In this document: positions 49,997 to 59,311 of the stretch, in pieces
Position numbering within the stretch: position 1 is the stretch's first letter
How the letters are laid out: the number at the start of each line of letters is the position of its first letter
Source of the DNA: CAVSRC01 sp963781775
GTDB taxonomy: Bacteria; Pseudomonadota; Alphaproteobacteria; Rhizobiales; Kaistiaceae
Assembly (NCBI GenBank): GCA_963781775.1
Contig: CAWAHE010000010.1
Span: 124,001-188,000, forward strand
Direction of reading: 5' to 3'
Length of the DNA: 64,000 nucleotides
Notes under the pieces: model-generated
Databases searched by the model: none
What the model was told of the DNA's origin: nothing
The model's input: only the letters and a program-made list of their open reading frames with translations
Program-made: the position numbers and the translations under genes

Positions 49997-51040
49997 ATGA
50001 TCCAAGAAGCGGCCTCGTCGCAGTCCGCCGGCGAGGGACGGTGGTCACGCGCTCTGGCGCGGTATCGCGATCCGAAGCTCACCCGCAGCCTGATCGAAAT
50101 CGGCATCACGGCCTTGCCGCTGATGGCGCTTTGGGCTGCCATGTGGGCGGCCACCTATTTCGGCCAATGGTGGCTGACGCTGCTGCTGGCGGTGCCGACG
50201 GCCGGCTTCCTCGTTCGCCTGTTTATTATCCAGCACGATTGCAGCCATGGGGCGTTCTTTCGCCGGCGCGCCACGAACGATTGGGTCGGCCGCGTCATCG
50301 GCGTCCTGACGCTGACGCCCCATGACTACTGGCGGCGCACCCATGCCATTCATCACGCGACCACCGGAAACCTCGAACTGCGCGGCATCGGCGATGTGAC
50401 GACGCTGACGGTGGACGAATACCTGGCGCTTGGCTGGTGGCGCCGGTTCGCCTACCGGGTCTATCGCCATCCCGTATTTCTGTTCGGTGTGGCGCCGGCC
50501 TACCTGTTCCTGCTCCAGCATCGGCTGCCGCTCGGCCTGATGCGCAAGGGTTGGCAGCCGTGGGTCAGCACGATGGCGACCAATGCCGGCATCCTTGCCG
50601 TATTCGGCGGGTTGGCGTGGCTGGTTGGCATCCAGGCGTTCCTGCTGATCCAGTTGCCGATCGCGGTGGCCGCCGCGTCGATCGGCGTCTGGCTCTTCTA
50701 CGTGCAGCATCAGTTCGAGCATACGCTGTGGGAGCGTGATGCGGACTGGGACTTCAACGCAGCGTCGCTGCACGGAAGTTCGCACTACGATCTGCCGCTG
50801 GTCCTGCGCTGGATCACCGGCAATATCGGCATCCATCACGTTCACCACCTGGCGAGCCGCATTCCCTATTACCGGCTGCCGGAGGTGTTGCGCGATCACC
50901 CGGAACTCGTCGGCATCGGCCGTCTGACCCTCTGGCGCAGCTTCGCCTGTGTGCGGCTGGTGCTTTGGGATGAGGCGCGGCGGCGGCTGATCTCGTTCCG
51001 TGACATGCGGCGCAACGCGCCGCCCCTGCAAGCCGGCTGA
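49997..51040 (+). CDS. Membrane fatty acid desaturase
   Basis: A 347-residue integral-membrane di-iron desaturase. The three histidine boxes are intact: HDCSHGAFF, HAIHHATT and GIHHVHHL, with paired hydrophobic segments between them. Spacing and motifs resemble the DesA/omega-6 type acyl-lipid desaturases of bacteria. Substrate chain and position cannot be read. It is 54 bp downstream of arfB and 53 bp upstream of a small hypothetical gene. Confidence 0.92.
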   Translation: MIQEAASSQSAGEGRWSRALARYRDPKLTRSLIEIGITALPLMALWAAMWAATYFGQWWLTLLLAVPTAGFLVRLFIIQHDCSHGAFFRRRATNDWVGRVIGVLTLTPHDYWRRTHAIHHATTGNLELRGIGDVTTLTVDEYLALGWWRRFAYRVYRHPVFLFGVAPAYLFLLQHRLPLGLMRKGWQPWVSTMATNAGILAVFGGLAWLVGIQAFLLIQLPIAVAAASIGVWLFYVQHQFEHTLWERDADWDFNAASLHGSSHYDLPLVLRWITGNIGIHHVHHLASRIPYYRLPEVLRDHPELVGIGRLTLWRSFACVRLVLWDEARRRLISFRDMRRNAPPLQAG

Positions 51041-51093
51041 CCGCGCGTTCCTGCAACAGAGCAGGACGACGTCGCCCAAGAAAGGAAACGGCC

Positions 51094-51288
51094 ATGGCCG
51101 AACACAAGTACAAGATCGGTGAGATGATCAGTTTCAGGAACTATCTGCGCGACCGCTCGGCGGCGCCCGGAATGTACGAGATCATCGGCTGCCGGCCGGA
51201 TCAGGACGGCGAGCCCTCGTACCGCATCAAGAGCGAACTCGAGCGCCACGAGCGCATCGCGCGCGAAAGCGAACTCGACACCAACTAG
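51094..51288 (+). CDS. Small conserved-looking hypothetical protein
   Basis: A 64-residue soluble, strongly charged protein (HKYKIGEMISFRNY, then a C-terminal helix rich in Glu and Arg). AAGGAAACGGCC precedes the ATG with normal spacing. I do not recognise the family; the beta-strand pattern with YEIIGCRPDQDGEPSYRIKSE looks like a small SH3-like or barrel fold. Its position between the desaturase and lysE-like genes gives no clear hint. Confidence 0.7.
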   Translation: MAEHKYKIGEMISFRNYLRDRSAAPGMYEIIGCRPDQDGEPSYRIKSELERHERIARESELDTN

Positions 51289-51369
51289 ATCCCGCCCGGC
51301 GCGCCCGCACTTGACGGGTCGTGGAATTCGAGGGCTTGCTCCCGGTACCGACCATCCGGATAGCGCTCC

Positions 51370-51993
51370 ATGACCCTTGCCGCCTGGTTTGCATTTGCCG
51401 CCGCTTCGACCGTGCTGTTGCTCATTCCCGGGCCGACGGTGCTCCTGGTTGTCAGTTACGCCCTGACGCAAGGCCGCAAGGTCGCCATCGCGATGGCGGC
51501 CGGCGTGGCGCTGGGCGATTTCACGGCCATGACGCTGTCACTCGCCGGCCTCGGCGCGCTGCTCGCCGCCTCGGCGACGCTGTTCACGGCGCTGAAGTGG
51601 ATCGGTGCGGCCTACCTCGTCTATCTCGGCGTGCGTCTGTGGCGGGCGCCGCCGGTTCTCCCCGATGTCGCCGACGAACCGGAAAGCGCCAACGCGCGCG
51701 GCGTTTTCGGCCATGCTTTTCTGGTGACCGCGCTCAATCCGAAGAGCATCGCCTTCTTCGTCGCCTTCGTTCCGCAGTTCATCGTCCACGACGCGGCCCT
51801 GCTGCCGCAACTGATCGTCATGGAGGCGACGTTCGTTGGCCTGGCGACGGTCAACGCGCTGGCTTACGCGCTTGCCGCCGACCGGCTGCGCCTCAGCATC
51901 CGGCGTCCCGGCGTGCTCAAGTGGATGAACCGGGCCGGGGCCTCGTGCCTGGTCGGCATGGGCGCGGCAACGGCGGTTCTCGCGCGTCACTAG
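51370..51993 (+). CDS. LysE family translocator
   Basis: A 207-residue exporter of the LysE/RhtB superfamily with five to six hydrophobic segments. The family signature PGPTVLLVVSYALTQGRKVA is near residue 21, and KWIGAAYLVYLGVRLW and FLVTALNPKSIAFFVAFVPQF follow. Members export amino acids or related small molecules. The second half has the LVGMGAATAV end typical of RhtB-like proteins. Confidence 0.93.
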   Translation: MTLAAWFAFAAASTVLLLIPGPTVLLVVSYALTQGRKVAIAMAAGVALGDFTAMTLSLAGLGALLAASATLFTALKWIGAAYLVYLGVRLWRAPPVLPDVADEPESANARGVFGHAFLVTALNPKSIAFFVAFVPQFIVHDAALLPQLIVMEATFVGLATVNALAYALAADRLRLSIRRPGVLKWMNRAGASCLVGMGAATAVLARH

Positions 51994-52043
51994 ACGAGTG
52001 CGCCACCTTGCCGGCCGCCACTGCACAGGCTAACGCCGTGCCG

Positions 52044-53375
52044 ATGTCCACCGATTTGCTCACGCGCCGTTCCGTCTTCCGCAGCGCCTGGCCGCTGGTC
52101 TTCGCCAATGGCAGCGTGCCGTTGGCGGCGGCGGTCGACACGTTCGTTCTTGGCCTTGCCGGCGACGCCACCGATCTCGGCGGTGTTGCGCTCGGCGGCG
52201 CCATCCTCAGCGTCTTCCTGTGGAGCTTCTATTTCCTGCGCATGGGGACCACCGGACTGGTCGCCCAGGCGGTCGGAGCCGGTGACGAGGCGGGCATGCA
52301 GCGCACCCTCATCCGTGCGCTGATCATCGCGGTCGTCCTTGGGCTTGCCGTCGCGGTGTTTCGCGATGCGATCGCCGCGCTCGGCCTTTCGATCCTGCAG
52401 GGCGACGCGACGCTGAACGCCAAGGGCTCTGCCTACCTGACGGCGCGGGCATTGGGCGCTCCGGGCGCGCTGGCGGCATTCGCGCTGACCGGGTGGTTGA
52501 TCGGCACCGGGCGGACGGGGACGACCTTCGCGGTCACCGGCATCTTCAGCCTGACCAATATCCTGCTCGACCTGTGGTTCGTCCTGGGGCTCCATCTCGG
52601 ACCGGCGGGCGTCGGCGCCGCCACGGCGATCGCCGACTGGATGAGTTTCGCCGTCGGGCTGGTCTTCGTGGTCCGCGCCATCCTCGCGCGCGGTGGATGG
52701 GTCGTCGGCGCATTCCAGCTCTCGGCGCTTTTCGATCTCGCCGCCATGCGCCGCATGTTCGACGTGAACATCAACCTGATGATCCGCACCTGGATGCTGA
52801 TCTTCGGCTTCACATGGTTCGTCAATGCCGGCGCGCGCCAGGGCGCCGCGCCGCTCGCCGGCAATTCCATCCTCATGCAGATCATCGCCATCTGGGCGTT
52901 CGTCCTCGACGCGTTCGCCTTTGTCGCCGAGGCGGAGGCCGGCCGCGCCTTCGGGCGGAACGCGCTCGCCGAATTCCGCCGTGCCTGCCTGTTGACCGCG
53001 GAACTGGCGATCATCGCCGGCGCTGGCTTCGCCGTGCTGACGTTCTTCTTTGGCCCGGCCGTTCTGACCTGGCTGATTGCCGATCCGGCGGCGCGCAACG
53101 CGGCCATCGCCTTCTTGCCCTATTGCGCGGTGGTGCCGCTACTGGGTGCGCCGGCCTGGATTCTCGACGGCATCTTCATCGGCGCGACGCGCGGTGCCAT
53201 GCTGCGTAACGCGGCCATCGCCTCGGTCGTCGTCTATATTGCGGCGGATTTCATCCTTGCGCCGCGCCTCGGCAATGACGGCGTCTGGCTGGCGTTTCTG
53301 GTTTTCTACGTCGCCCGGGCCGGCGCGCTCGGCTTCTACTATCCCAAGCTCGAGGCGCGCATGATCTCCGCGTGA
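52044..53375 (+). CDS. MATE family efflux transporter
   Basis: A 443-residue cation/drug antiporter with 12 hydrophobic segments in two homologous halves, each beginning with a SAWPLVFANGSVP or NINLMIRTWMLIFGF type helix. It is of the DinF-like subgroup, which often exports organic cations or antibiotics. A longer upstream reading frame overlaps the LysE gene in another frame and was rejected; the ATG at 52044 directly precedes the polar STDLLTRRSVF start of the family. Confidence 0.92.
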   Translation: MSTDLLTRRSVFRSAWPLVFANGSVPLAAAVDTFVLGLAGDATDLGGVALGGAILSVFLWSFYFLRMGTTGLVAQAVGAGDEAGMQRTLIRALIIAVVLGLAVAVFRDAIAALGLSILQGDATLNAKGSAYLTARALGAPGALAAFALTGWLIGTGRTGTTFAVTGIFSLTNILLDLWFVLGLHLGPAGVGAATAIADWMSFAVGLVFVVRAILARGGWVVGAFQLSALFDLAAMRRMFDVNINLMIRTWMLIFGFTWFVNAGARQGAAPLAGNSILMQIIAIWAFVLDAFAFVAEAEAGRAFGRNALAEFRRACLLTAELAIIAGAGFAVLTFFFGPAVLTWLIADPAARNAAIAFLPYCAVVPLLGAPAWILDGIFIGATRGAMLRNAAIASVVVYIAADFILAPRLGNDGVWLAFLVFYVARAGALGFYYPKLEARMISA

Positions 53376-53470
53376 TCGGCGTGAACATTCTCGCCGTCTG
53401 TGGTGTTATCTCGCAAGGTCGGTTCGCTTGGGCGGGCCGATCTGGAGGGGGCTCGCTAAGGAGCAGGGCT

Positions 53471-53764
53471 ATGAAACGGTTGTTTCTAGCAGGAGCGGCG
53501 TGCCTCGGTCTCGCCGTCGGTATGATTGCCGCGTCATCACCCGCGGATGCGCGGGTCTCGGTCGGTATCTATTTCGGCTATCCGGGCCCCTATTACGGAT
53601 ACCCGTACTATCCCGGACCGTATCCATACTATGCACCGCGTCCGTACTATCCACGGCACCAGGTCTGTTACCCGGTGGTCAAGGTGAAGAAGTACGTCCG
53701 CAAGCACCGCGTTCACTTCAAGCGGGTCGTAGTCACCGTCTGCCGTTGGCAATACGGCTGGTAG
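53471..53764 (+). CDS. Secreted Tyr/Pro/Gly-rich small protein
   Basis: A 97-residue protein with a signal peptide (residues 1-26, SSPADAR). The mature part consists of GYPGPYYGYPYY-type repeats rich in Tyr, Pro and Gly, then a basic C-terminal segment with two Cys (HQVCYPVV and VTVCRWQYGW). AAGGAG lies upstream of the ATG. Such proteins occur in alphaproteobacterial envelopes, but I know no proven role; the two Cys could form a disulfide. Confidence 0.8.
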   Translation: MKRLFLAGAACLGLAVGMIAASSPADARVSVGIYFGYPGPYYGYPYYPGPYPYYAPRPYYPRHQVCYPVVKVKKYVRKHRVHFKRVVVTVCRWQYGW

Positions 53765-53780
53765 AAGCCGCGTTTTTGAA

Positions 53781-55004
53781 TCAGGCCGGCGCCGCGACAC
53801 GCGGCGTCGGCTGCCAGCTGTAGATCCAGTCGCTCTGTCCGAAGATCAACCGGGGACCGGCGATGGCGAGGGCGGCGTTGCGCACGGCCGCCATCGTCGA
53901 GCCGAAATGGTACGTGTCGCCGGTGCGTTTCGACGCCTCGGCGAGGCGAGCGACCCGTGGTTTGCGCGCCGCCTCATAGGCTGCCAACGCTGCCGGAATG
54001 TCGGTCGCTCCGTAAAGCGACGCCGCCAGCAGCGCGGCGTCCTCGATCGCCATCGCGGCGCCCTGCGCCAAGAACGGCGTCATGGCATGGGCCGCGTCGC
54101 CGATCAGCGCGACCCGTCCGGCGGTCCATGGCCCGGCCGGATCGACCGCCACGATGGCGAATTTCTGCCAAGCGACCGGCGCGGCGATCAGGTCGCGGGC
54201 CGGCTTGCACCATGCGGAGAAGTGTTGGGCAATGTCCTTCGGCTCGCCATGCGCATTCCAGCCGGGCCGATCCCAGGTCTCCTCGATGATCGCCACGACG
54301 TTGACCGCCGACCCTTGTGCTACCGGGTAGTGGACGAGATGGGCATCCGGCCCCAGCCACAGGCCGACGCGCGTCATGTCGGTGAGGCTGCGGGCGACGT
54401 CGGCCGGAATCAGCGCGCGCCATGCGGTGCGGCCGGTCGGCTTCGGCTGCGCGGCGCCGGGAATATGCGCGCGGTGCGACGACCACACCCCGTCCGCGCC
54501 AATCACGGCGGTGGCCTGGATGACCTCGCTGCCGTCGCGCCGTTTCAGCCGGACAAGGAGGCCGTCCGGCTGGACCATCAATTCCTCGACGACGGCGCCG
54601 AGCTGGAGCCGGATCGCGGGCCGCCGCGCGACCGCCGCGGCAAGAAGCGACTGAAGATCGGCGCGGTGGATGACCCGGTACGGAAAGCCGTAGCGTTTAC
54701 GAAACGCGTCGGCGGGGATGGATGTCAGCTTGCGTCCGCTGGCGCCGTTGCGAATGTCGATCGCCTCCGGTTCCAGCGCCACGGCCGCCATCGCCTTGTC
54801 GAGGCCGAGCGTTGCCAGGAGGCGGCCGGCGTTGGGTGCGATCTGAATGCCGGCGCCGAGTTCGCTCAACTTTTCGGCGCGCTCGGCGACGACCACGCGG
54901 AAACCGGCAGCGGCCAGCGCCAGGGCAGCGGTCAGTCCGGCAATGCCGGCGCCGGCGATGATGATCGGCTGCCTGTCGCTTCCCCGCGCGGGCGCGATGG
55001 GCAC
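53781..55004 (-). CDS. FAD-dependent monooxygenase, salicylate hydroxylase-like
   Basis: A 407-residue class A flavin monooxygenase. The N-terminal GAGIAGLTAALALAAAGF, DG motif AVIGADGVWSSHR and GD motif ALIGDAAHAMTPFLAQGAAMAIEDA are all complete. The active-site loop and length resemble salicylate or 3-hydroxybenzoate 6-hydroxylases. The start is GTG (frame begins MPIAPARGS); it lies 11 bp after the stop of the zinc-finger gene, so the two are cotranscribed. Substrate not determined. Confidence 0.9.
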   Translation of the reverse strand: MPIAPARGSDRQPIIIAGAGIAGLTAALALAAAGFRVVVAERAEKLSELGAGIQIAPNAGRLLATLGLDKAMAAVALEPEAIDIRNGASGRKLTSIPADAFRKRYGFPYRVIHRADLQSLLAAAVARRPAIRLQLGAVVEELMVQPDGLLVRLKRRDGSEVIQATAVIGADGVWSSHRAHIPGAAQPKPTGRTAWRALIPADVARSLTDMTRVGLWLGPDAHLVHYPVAQGSAVNVVAIIEETWDRPGWNAHGEPKDIAQHFSAWCKPARDLIAAPVAWQKFAIVAVDPAGPWTAGRVALIGDAAHAMTPFLAQGAAMAIEDAALLAASLYGATDIPAALAAYEAARKPRVARLAEASKRTGDTYHFGSTMAAVRNAALAIAGPRLIFGQSDWIYSWQPTPRVAAPA

Positions 55005-55015
55005 GGCTCAACCGT

Positions 55016-55261
55016 TCAGGCGGCCAGGTCGCGGTAAAGGTGGCCGGGCGGATCGGTCTGGGTCGCGTCGAGGTCGGCGCGATAGCGGTAGAGCGTCGAG
55101 CAGTACGGGCAGACCTTCTCGACGTCGTCGCCCATGTCGAGGAAGACGTGTGGATGGTCGAACGGCGCCGCCGCGCCAACGCACATGAACTCCTTGACGC
55201 CGATCGCCACCACCGGCGTGCCGGAGTCGTTGTGAAAATGCGGAACGATGTGATCTGCCAT
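55016..55261 (-). CDS. Zinc-finger (CHCC type) domain protein
   Basis: An 81-residue protein with the zf-CHCC signature of bacterial homologs of mitochondrial NDUFS6. Ligands are Cys in FMCVGA, His in PHVFLDMG and the pair in KVCPYCSTLYRY. In mitochondria NDUFS6 is a complex I subunit; in bacteria the protein binds zinc and may assist complex I or another iron-sulfur enzyme. Here it is upstream of a flavin monooxygenase, not of nuo genes. Confidence 0.9.
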   Translation of the reverse strand: MADHIVPHFHNDSGTPVVAIGVKEFMCVGAAAPFDHPHVFLDMGDDVEKVCPYCSTLYRYRADLDATQTDPPGHLYRDLAA

Positions 55262-55353
55262 GGTCTTCGTCCAGAATGGGTTTTCGGCGCGGACAATAGC
55301 GGCCCCGGCCCCGATTGGGTAGGGTCCGCGCCGGATGAGCGGAGGTCAGGCGA

Positions 55354-56106
55354 TTGCAGCATTTCTCCTCGAACGGCGTCGACATCGCGTACCGCGACGA
55401 GGGCGAGGGCGACCCGGTCCTGCTCATCCACGGCTTCGCCTCGAACAATGCCGTCAACTGGCGATCGACGAGCTGGATCGATACCCTGACCAAGGCCGGC
55501 TACCGGACCATCGCCATGGACGTGCGTGGCCATGGCGAGAGCGCCAAACCCTACGATCCGGCGCAATACCGTCCGGGCCTGATGGCAGCCGACGCCGCCA
55601 ACCTGATCGATCACCTCGGGCTCGGGCGCGCGGATGTCATCGGCTATTCGATGGGCGGCCGCATCGGCGCGTTTCTGGTGGTGGACCATCCCGAGAAAGT
55701 GCGATCGCTGGTTATCGGCGGCATGGGGCTGGCGCTGGTCGATGGCATTGGCGGCGAAGAAGAGATCGCAGCGGCGCTGCGGGCCGACAGCCTCGAAGCG
55801 GCAAAATCTGACGTCGGCCGCGGCTATCGCAAGTTTGCCGAGCTGACACGAAGCGATCTCGAGGCGCTGGCGGTCTGCATCGGCGTGCAGCGGGAGCCGA
55901 TGACGCGCGAGAGGCTGGCAAGAATAACGCGGCCGGTGCTGGTTGCTGTCGGCACGCGGGACGAAGTGGCGGGGTCGGCCGCCGGCCTTGCCGCGCTGAT
56001 CCCAGGCGCCGAGGTACTCGATATCCCCGGACGCGACCACATGCTCGCCACCGGCGACAAGGCGTTCAAGGCGGGGGTACTCGATTTCCTCAAGCGGCGC
56101 CCGTGA
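55354..56106 (+). CDS. Alpha/beta hydrolase
   Basis: A 250-residue alpha/beta hydrolase fold protein. The oxyanion loop HGFASN, nucleophile Ser in VIGYSMGGRIGA, acidic residue near GTRDEVAG and His in GRDHMLAT make up the catalytic set. The frame starts at TTG with GGAGG 8 bases upstream and no in-frame ATG before the conserved start QHFSSNGVDIAYRD. Substrate unknown; the closest pattern is of 3-oxoadipate enol-lactonase-type esterases. Confidence 0.88.
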   Translation: MQHFSSNGVDIAYRDEGEGDPVLLIHGFASNNAVNWRSTSWIDTLTKAGYRTIAMDVRGHGESAKPYDPAQYRPGLMAADAANLIDHLGLGRADVIGYSMGGRIGAFLVVDHPEKVRSLVIGGMGLALVDGIGGEEEIAAALRADSLEAAKSDVGRGYRKFAELTRSDLEALAVCIGVQREPMTRERLARITRPVLVAVGTRDEVAGSAAGLAALIPGAEVLDIPGRDHMLATGDKAFKAGVLDFLKRRP

Positions 56107-56309
56107 CCGCAGAAGTTCCTGAATCGCCAGAATCCCTTGGCGATGTGTCTTGCAATGGCGCTTGAACGCCATAGGTGGATGGCGTCGCGTTTGTTAACCC
56201 CAGCCCGAGGATTATCGCGGTCTATCCGCCCGCGGTGGCGGCATACCGGCAGCGTGTGATAGGGTGCGCGCCGTTTTGCCGCCGGGCACAATTGTCGGAA
56301 GGAACGTCG

Positions 56310-57140
56310 ATGTCGGCGAAGGTTTCGCATCAGCCGAGCGACAAGCTCAGCCAGGTCGATCCGATCTGGTTCAACATCAGGCGTGAGGCCGAAGCGATCG
56401 TTGCGGCCGATCCGGCGATGGCGAGCTTCGTGTACGCCACGGTGCTCAATCACGCTCGGCTGGAGGATGCCGTCGTCCATCGCGTCGCCCAGCGTCTCGA
56501 TTCGAGCGTGATGGGCGCCGAGTTGATCCGCCGTGCTTTCGACGATGCGCTGCTCGATGATCAGGAACTCGGCGAGGTCATGCGTTGCGACATCGCCGCG
56601 GTCTATGACCGCGATCCGGTCTGCGAGCGCCACATCGAGCCGCTGCTCTACTTCAAGGGCTTTCACGCAATCCAGACGCATCGGCTGGCGCACTGGCTGT
56701 GGACGCGCGGCCGCCGCGACTTCGCGCTCTATCTGCAGAGCCGCTCGTCGTCGGTGTTCCAGACCGACATCCATCCGGGCGTGCCCATGGGGCGCAGCAT
56801 CTTCCTTGACCACGCCACCGGCCTGGTTGTCGGCGCCACAGCGGTCATCGAAGACAATGTTTCGATCCTTCAGGATGTGACGCTTGGCGGCACCGGCAAG
56901 CAATCCGGCGACCGCCATCCCAAGATCCGGCACGGTGTCCTGATCGGCGCCGGCGCCAAGGTCCTCGGCAACATCGAGATCGGTGCATCCTCGCTGATCG
57001 CGGCCGGGTCGGTCGTGTTGCATCCGGTTCCGCCACACTCGACCGTCGCCGGCGTTCCGGCCAAACTGGTCGGGCATACCGGCAAGGCCGACCCGTCGCG
57101 TTCGATGGATCAGCTTTTCGACGAGTGCGCCGACGACTAG
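56310..57140 (+). CDS. cysE: Serine O-acetyltransferase
   Basis: Catalyses acetyl-CoA + L-serine to O-acetylserine, the first step of cysteine synthesis. The 276-residue protein has a helical N-terminal domain (DPIWFNIRREAEAI to HRLAHWLW) and a left-handed beta-helix of hexapeptide repeats, with DIHPGVPMG and the catalytic His in LDHATGLVVG, then GGTGKQSGDRHPKI. GGAAGGAAC precedes the ATG. It is followed 39 bp later by the DUF3126 gene, a pairing common in Hyphomicrobiales. Confidence 0.96.
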   Translation: MSAKVSHQPSDKLSQVDPIWFNIRREAEAIVAADPAMASFVYATVLNHARLEDAVVHRVAQRLDSSVMGAELIRRAFDDALLDDQELGEVMRCDIAAVYDRDPVCERHIEPLLYFKGFHAIQTHRLAHWLWTRGRRDFALYLQSRSSSVFQTDIHPGVPMGRSIFLDHATGLVVGATAVIEDNVSILQDVTLGGTGKQSGDRHPKIRHGVLIGAGAKVLGNIEIGASSLIAAGSVVLHPVPPHSTVAGVPAKLVGHTGKADPSRSMDQLFDECADD

Positions 57141-57179
57141 ATCGCCGGCCAAGAACGCAACAACGCCCAGGGGGACAGT

Positions 57180-57389
57180 GTGAAACGAGAAGAGCTTCAG
57201 AAGCTCGAAGCCTTTTTCCGTCGCCGCTTCAGCATGCCGACGATCTCGGTGCGGGCTCGCCCGCAGAAGGACAATTCGGCGGAAGTGTATGTCGGTGACG
57301 AGTTCATCGGCGTGGTCTTCCGCGACGACGAGGACGGCGACCTTTCCTACAACTTCACCATGGCGATCCTCGACATCGACCTCGACTAA
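57180..57389 (+). CDS. DUF3126 family protein
   Basis: A 69-residue protein of the DUF3126 family, found almost only in alphaproteobacteria next to cysE. It has EELQKLEAFFRRRF at the N-terminus and the acidic GVVFRDDEDGDLSYNF followed by AILDIDLD. No function is known. Start is GTG; the ribosome-binding region CAGGGGGAC is 7 bp upstream. Confidence 0.9.
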   Translation: MKREELQKLEAFFRRRFSMPTISVRARPQKDNSAEVYVGDEFIGVVFRDDEDGDLSYNFTMAILDIDLD

Positions 57390-57401
57390 CGGGGACCTCG
57401 A

Positions 57402-58145
57402 CTAGCGGACGATGAAGCTGTCGGCGCGCTGGCGCAGTCCGGCGTCCAGTGCTTTCCAGTCGCCCAGCAGGTTGCGGTTGAAGCGATAGAGCAGCGACAG
57501 GCCGCGGCCGAACTTGACGTCGCGGAGGCAGGTCGACGGCATCTCCGGCGTCTCCTTGGCGAGGCAGCGGGCGACGAAGGGGCGCGGCTGGCTGGGCGAG
57601 AAATAGACGATCTCGCTGCCGTAGCCGGAATCCGCGGTGAGGACGCGACCGACCAGGCCCGCCGGTCCGGGCAAGGCCTTACCCGTGAAGAAGCGCCCGT
57701 AGACCTCGTCCAGCCGTTCGGTCGAGTCGAGCGTGTTGTCGCGTGGCGCGATCGTCGCGAAGACGATCGGCGCTGCCGTCAGATCGGTGAAACCGCTGGC
57801 GAGACCATCCGAATAGCCTTCCAGAGTTGGCCAGTGCAGGACGAGATCGGCCCGTTCGACCGGGCCGCCGCGGCGGGTCGCCGGATAGCGCAACATCGCG
57901 GCCGGGATCGACAGGCGCTCGCCCGCAATCGCCAGCGCCACCGGCGTCGGATCGTCGGTGAAGCCGTTCCAGGCGATATGTTCGCGATAGGTCGTGAGCG
58001 TCAGGTGAAGCAGCACGCCGGCGATGATCAGCACGGCAAATGCCGCCGCACCCACCGACAGCGGCATCCCCCAATGAGAGCGCCACGATCGGCGCAAGCG
58101 CGACGGTCGCGTCTTCCGACTGTCTCTTAACGAAACATCAACCAT
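57402..58145 (-). CDS. Membrane-anchored hypothetical protein
   Basis: A 247-residue protein with a basic cytoplasmic N-terminus of 25 residues, one hydrophobic segment (about 29-48) and a large periplasmic domain with a TIAPRDNTLDSTERL stretch and two Cys near the C-terminus (VARCLAKETPEMPSTC). I do not recognise the family with certainty; similar one-pass proteins occur in Hyphomicrobiales beside cysE. Convergent with the DUF3126 gene. Confidence 0.75.
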   Translation of the reverse strand: MVDVSLRDSRKTRPSRLRRSWRSHWGMPLSVGAAAFAVLIIAGVLLHLTLTTYREHIAWNGFTDDPTPVALAIAGERLSIPAAMLRYPATRRGGPVERADLVLHWPTLEGYSDGLASGFTDLTAAPIVFATIAPRDNTLDSTERLDEVYGRFFTGKALPGPAGLVGRVLTADSGYGSEIVYFSPSQPRPFVARCLAKETPEMPSTCLRDVKFGRGLSLLYRFNRNLLGDWKALDAGLRQRADSFIVR

Positions 58146-58290
58146 TCATGACGCCCGGGCAGAACGCGAAAGAGTCAGCGATTCCATGCGCTTGCTGCGC
58201 GAATCGCAACCAGTGTCCACGGTACGCCGCTTGCAACGATCGTCAACAGCCGGGCAATCGACCCGATATGGGACAACACAGGCGGGCGCT

Positions 58291-58620
58291 GTGCTTCGAG
58301 AAGGACTGATAATCGCTTACTGCGCGGCCGTCGGTTTCGTGGCGGCGGGCATTGCGGCGAGCTTCTACAAGATGGTCACGTCTCAGGCGGCGCGCTTCGC
58401 CCTTCTTGGCGAGGGCTGGCTTGCGGCAATCTCGACATTCTTCTTCTTCGCGGTAACCGGTCCCGCGATCATCATGGAAGGCGCAATCAAGCGGTGGGTC
58501 GGCGACCGGCAGGCCGTCGCGTGGCTGTTGGCGGCCCTTGGCATCGCCGTCCTGTGGAGCGTCTGTTCCGGCATCGTCGTCCTCGGCCTGATCATGTCGC
58601 TGGGAGGCGGCTCGGCCTGA
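58291..58620 (+). CDS. Small membrane protein of unknown function
   Basis: A 109-residue protein with three predicted membrane segments (about residues 9-27, 40-60 and 80-105) and a conserved-looking FFFFAVTGPAIIMEGAIK loop. The in-frame stretch before the GTG at 58291 has no hydrophobic content and looks non-coding. It may belong to the DUF6949-like group, but I am not sure. It is divergent from the membrane-anchored gene before it. Confidence 0.6.
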   Translation: MLREGLIIAYCAAVGFVAAGIAASFYKMVTSQAARFALLGEGWLAAISTFFFFAVTGPAIIMEGAIKRWVGDRQAVAWLLAALGIAVLWSVCSGIVVLGLIMSLGGGSA

Positions 58621-58677
58621 TCTTGATCCGCGAGGCGAAAACGGCCTAAGCGATCAGCTCCACATCGGGAGCACGTC

Positions 58678-59208
58678 ATGGCGATCCACGAACTCGAGGG
58701 CGTTCGGCCGGACTTTCCGGGAGAGGGAAAGGCGTGGGTCGCGCCCACCGCGTCGGTCATCGGCAAGGTGACGCTGGGCGAAGGGGTCGGCATCTGGTTC
58801 GGCTCGGTGCTGCGCGGCGACAACGAGCGCATCACCGTTGGCGCCGATACGAACATCCAGGAGCTCTGCGTCTTCCATACCGACATGGGCTTCCCGCTCA
58901 CCATCGGTACCGGCTGCACCATCGGGCACCGGGCCATCCTCCATGGCTGCACCGTCGGCAACAATACGCTGATCGGCATGGGCGCCATTGTCCTCAATGG
59001 CGCGCGGATCGGCGATAACTGCCTCATCGCGGCAGGAGCGCTGGTGCCGGAAGGCCGTGAGATCGCGTCCGGATCACTGGTCATCGGCGTACCGGGCAAG
59101 CCGGTTCGGCAGCTTTCTGCCGATGAGATCGAACGCAACCGCCTGTCGGCCGCCCACTACGTCGCCAACTGGAAGCGTTTCGCGAAGGGCCTCGGGCCGG
59201 GGCGCTAG
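58678..59208 (+). CDS. Gamma-carbonic anhydrase family protein
   Basis: A 176-residue left-handed beta-helix of hexapeptide repeats. The three zinc-binding His positions are present (His in CVFHTDMG, and two in IGHRAILHG), with the pattern of the CaiE/PaaY/YrdA-like branch of gamma carbonic anhydrases. The trimer would place zinc at subunit interfaces. Whether it hydrates CO2 or acts on an acyl thioester is not decidable. Confidence 0.93.
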   Translation: MAIHELEGVRPDFPGEGKAWVAPTASVIGKVTLGEGVGIWFGSVLRGDNERITVGADTNIQELCVFHTDMGFPLTIGTGCTIGHRAILHGCTVGNNTLIGMGAIVLNGARIGDNCLIAAGALVPEGREIASGSLVIGVPGKPVRQLSADEIERNRLSAAHYVANWKRFAKGLGPGR

Positions 59209-59311
59209 ATTTCCCGAGCGACACCGCGATGTGATGTGCGCCGGGCGAGGCGGCGTGGCATCCTTCCGGCAGACGGGACAGTTTTCCGTCCGGGAATGCG
59301 CGGAGATCCCC

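Noticed and set aside
51321..52043. In-frame upstream extension of the MATE gene by 241 codons.
   Set aside because: The stretch overlaps the LysE gene in another frame and has no membrane or domain signal; the MATE fold begins right after the ATG at 52044.
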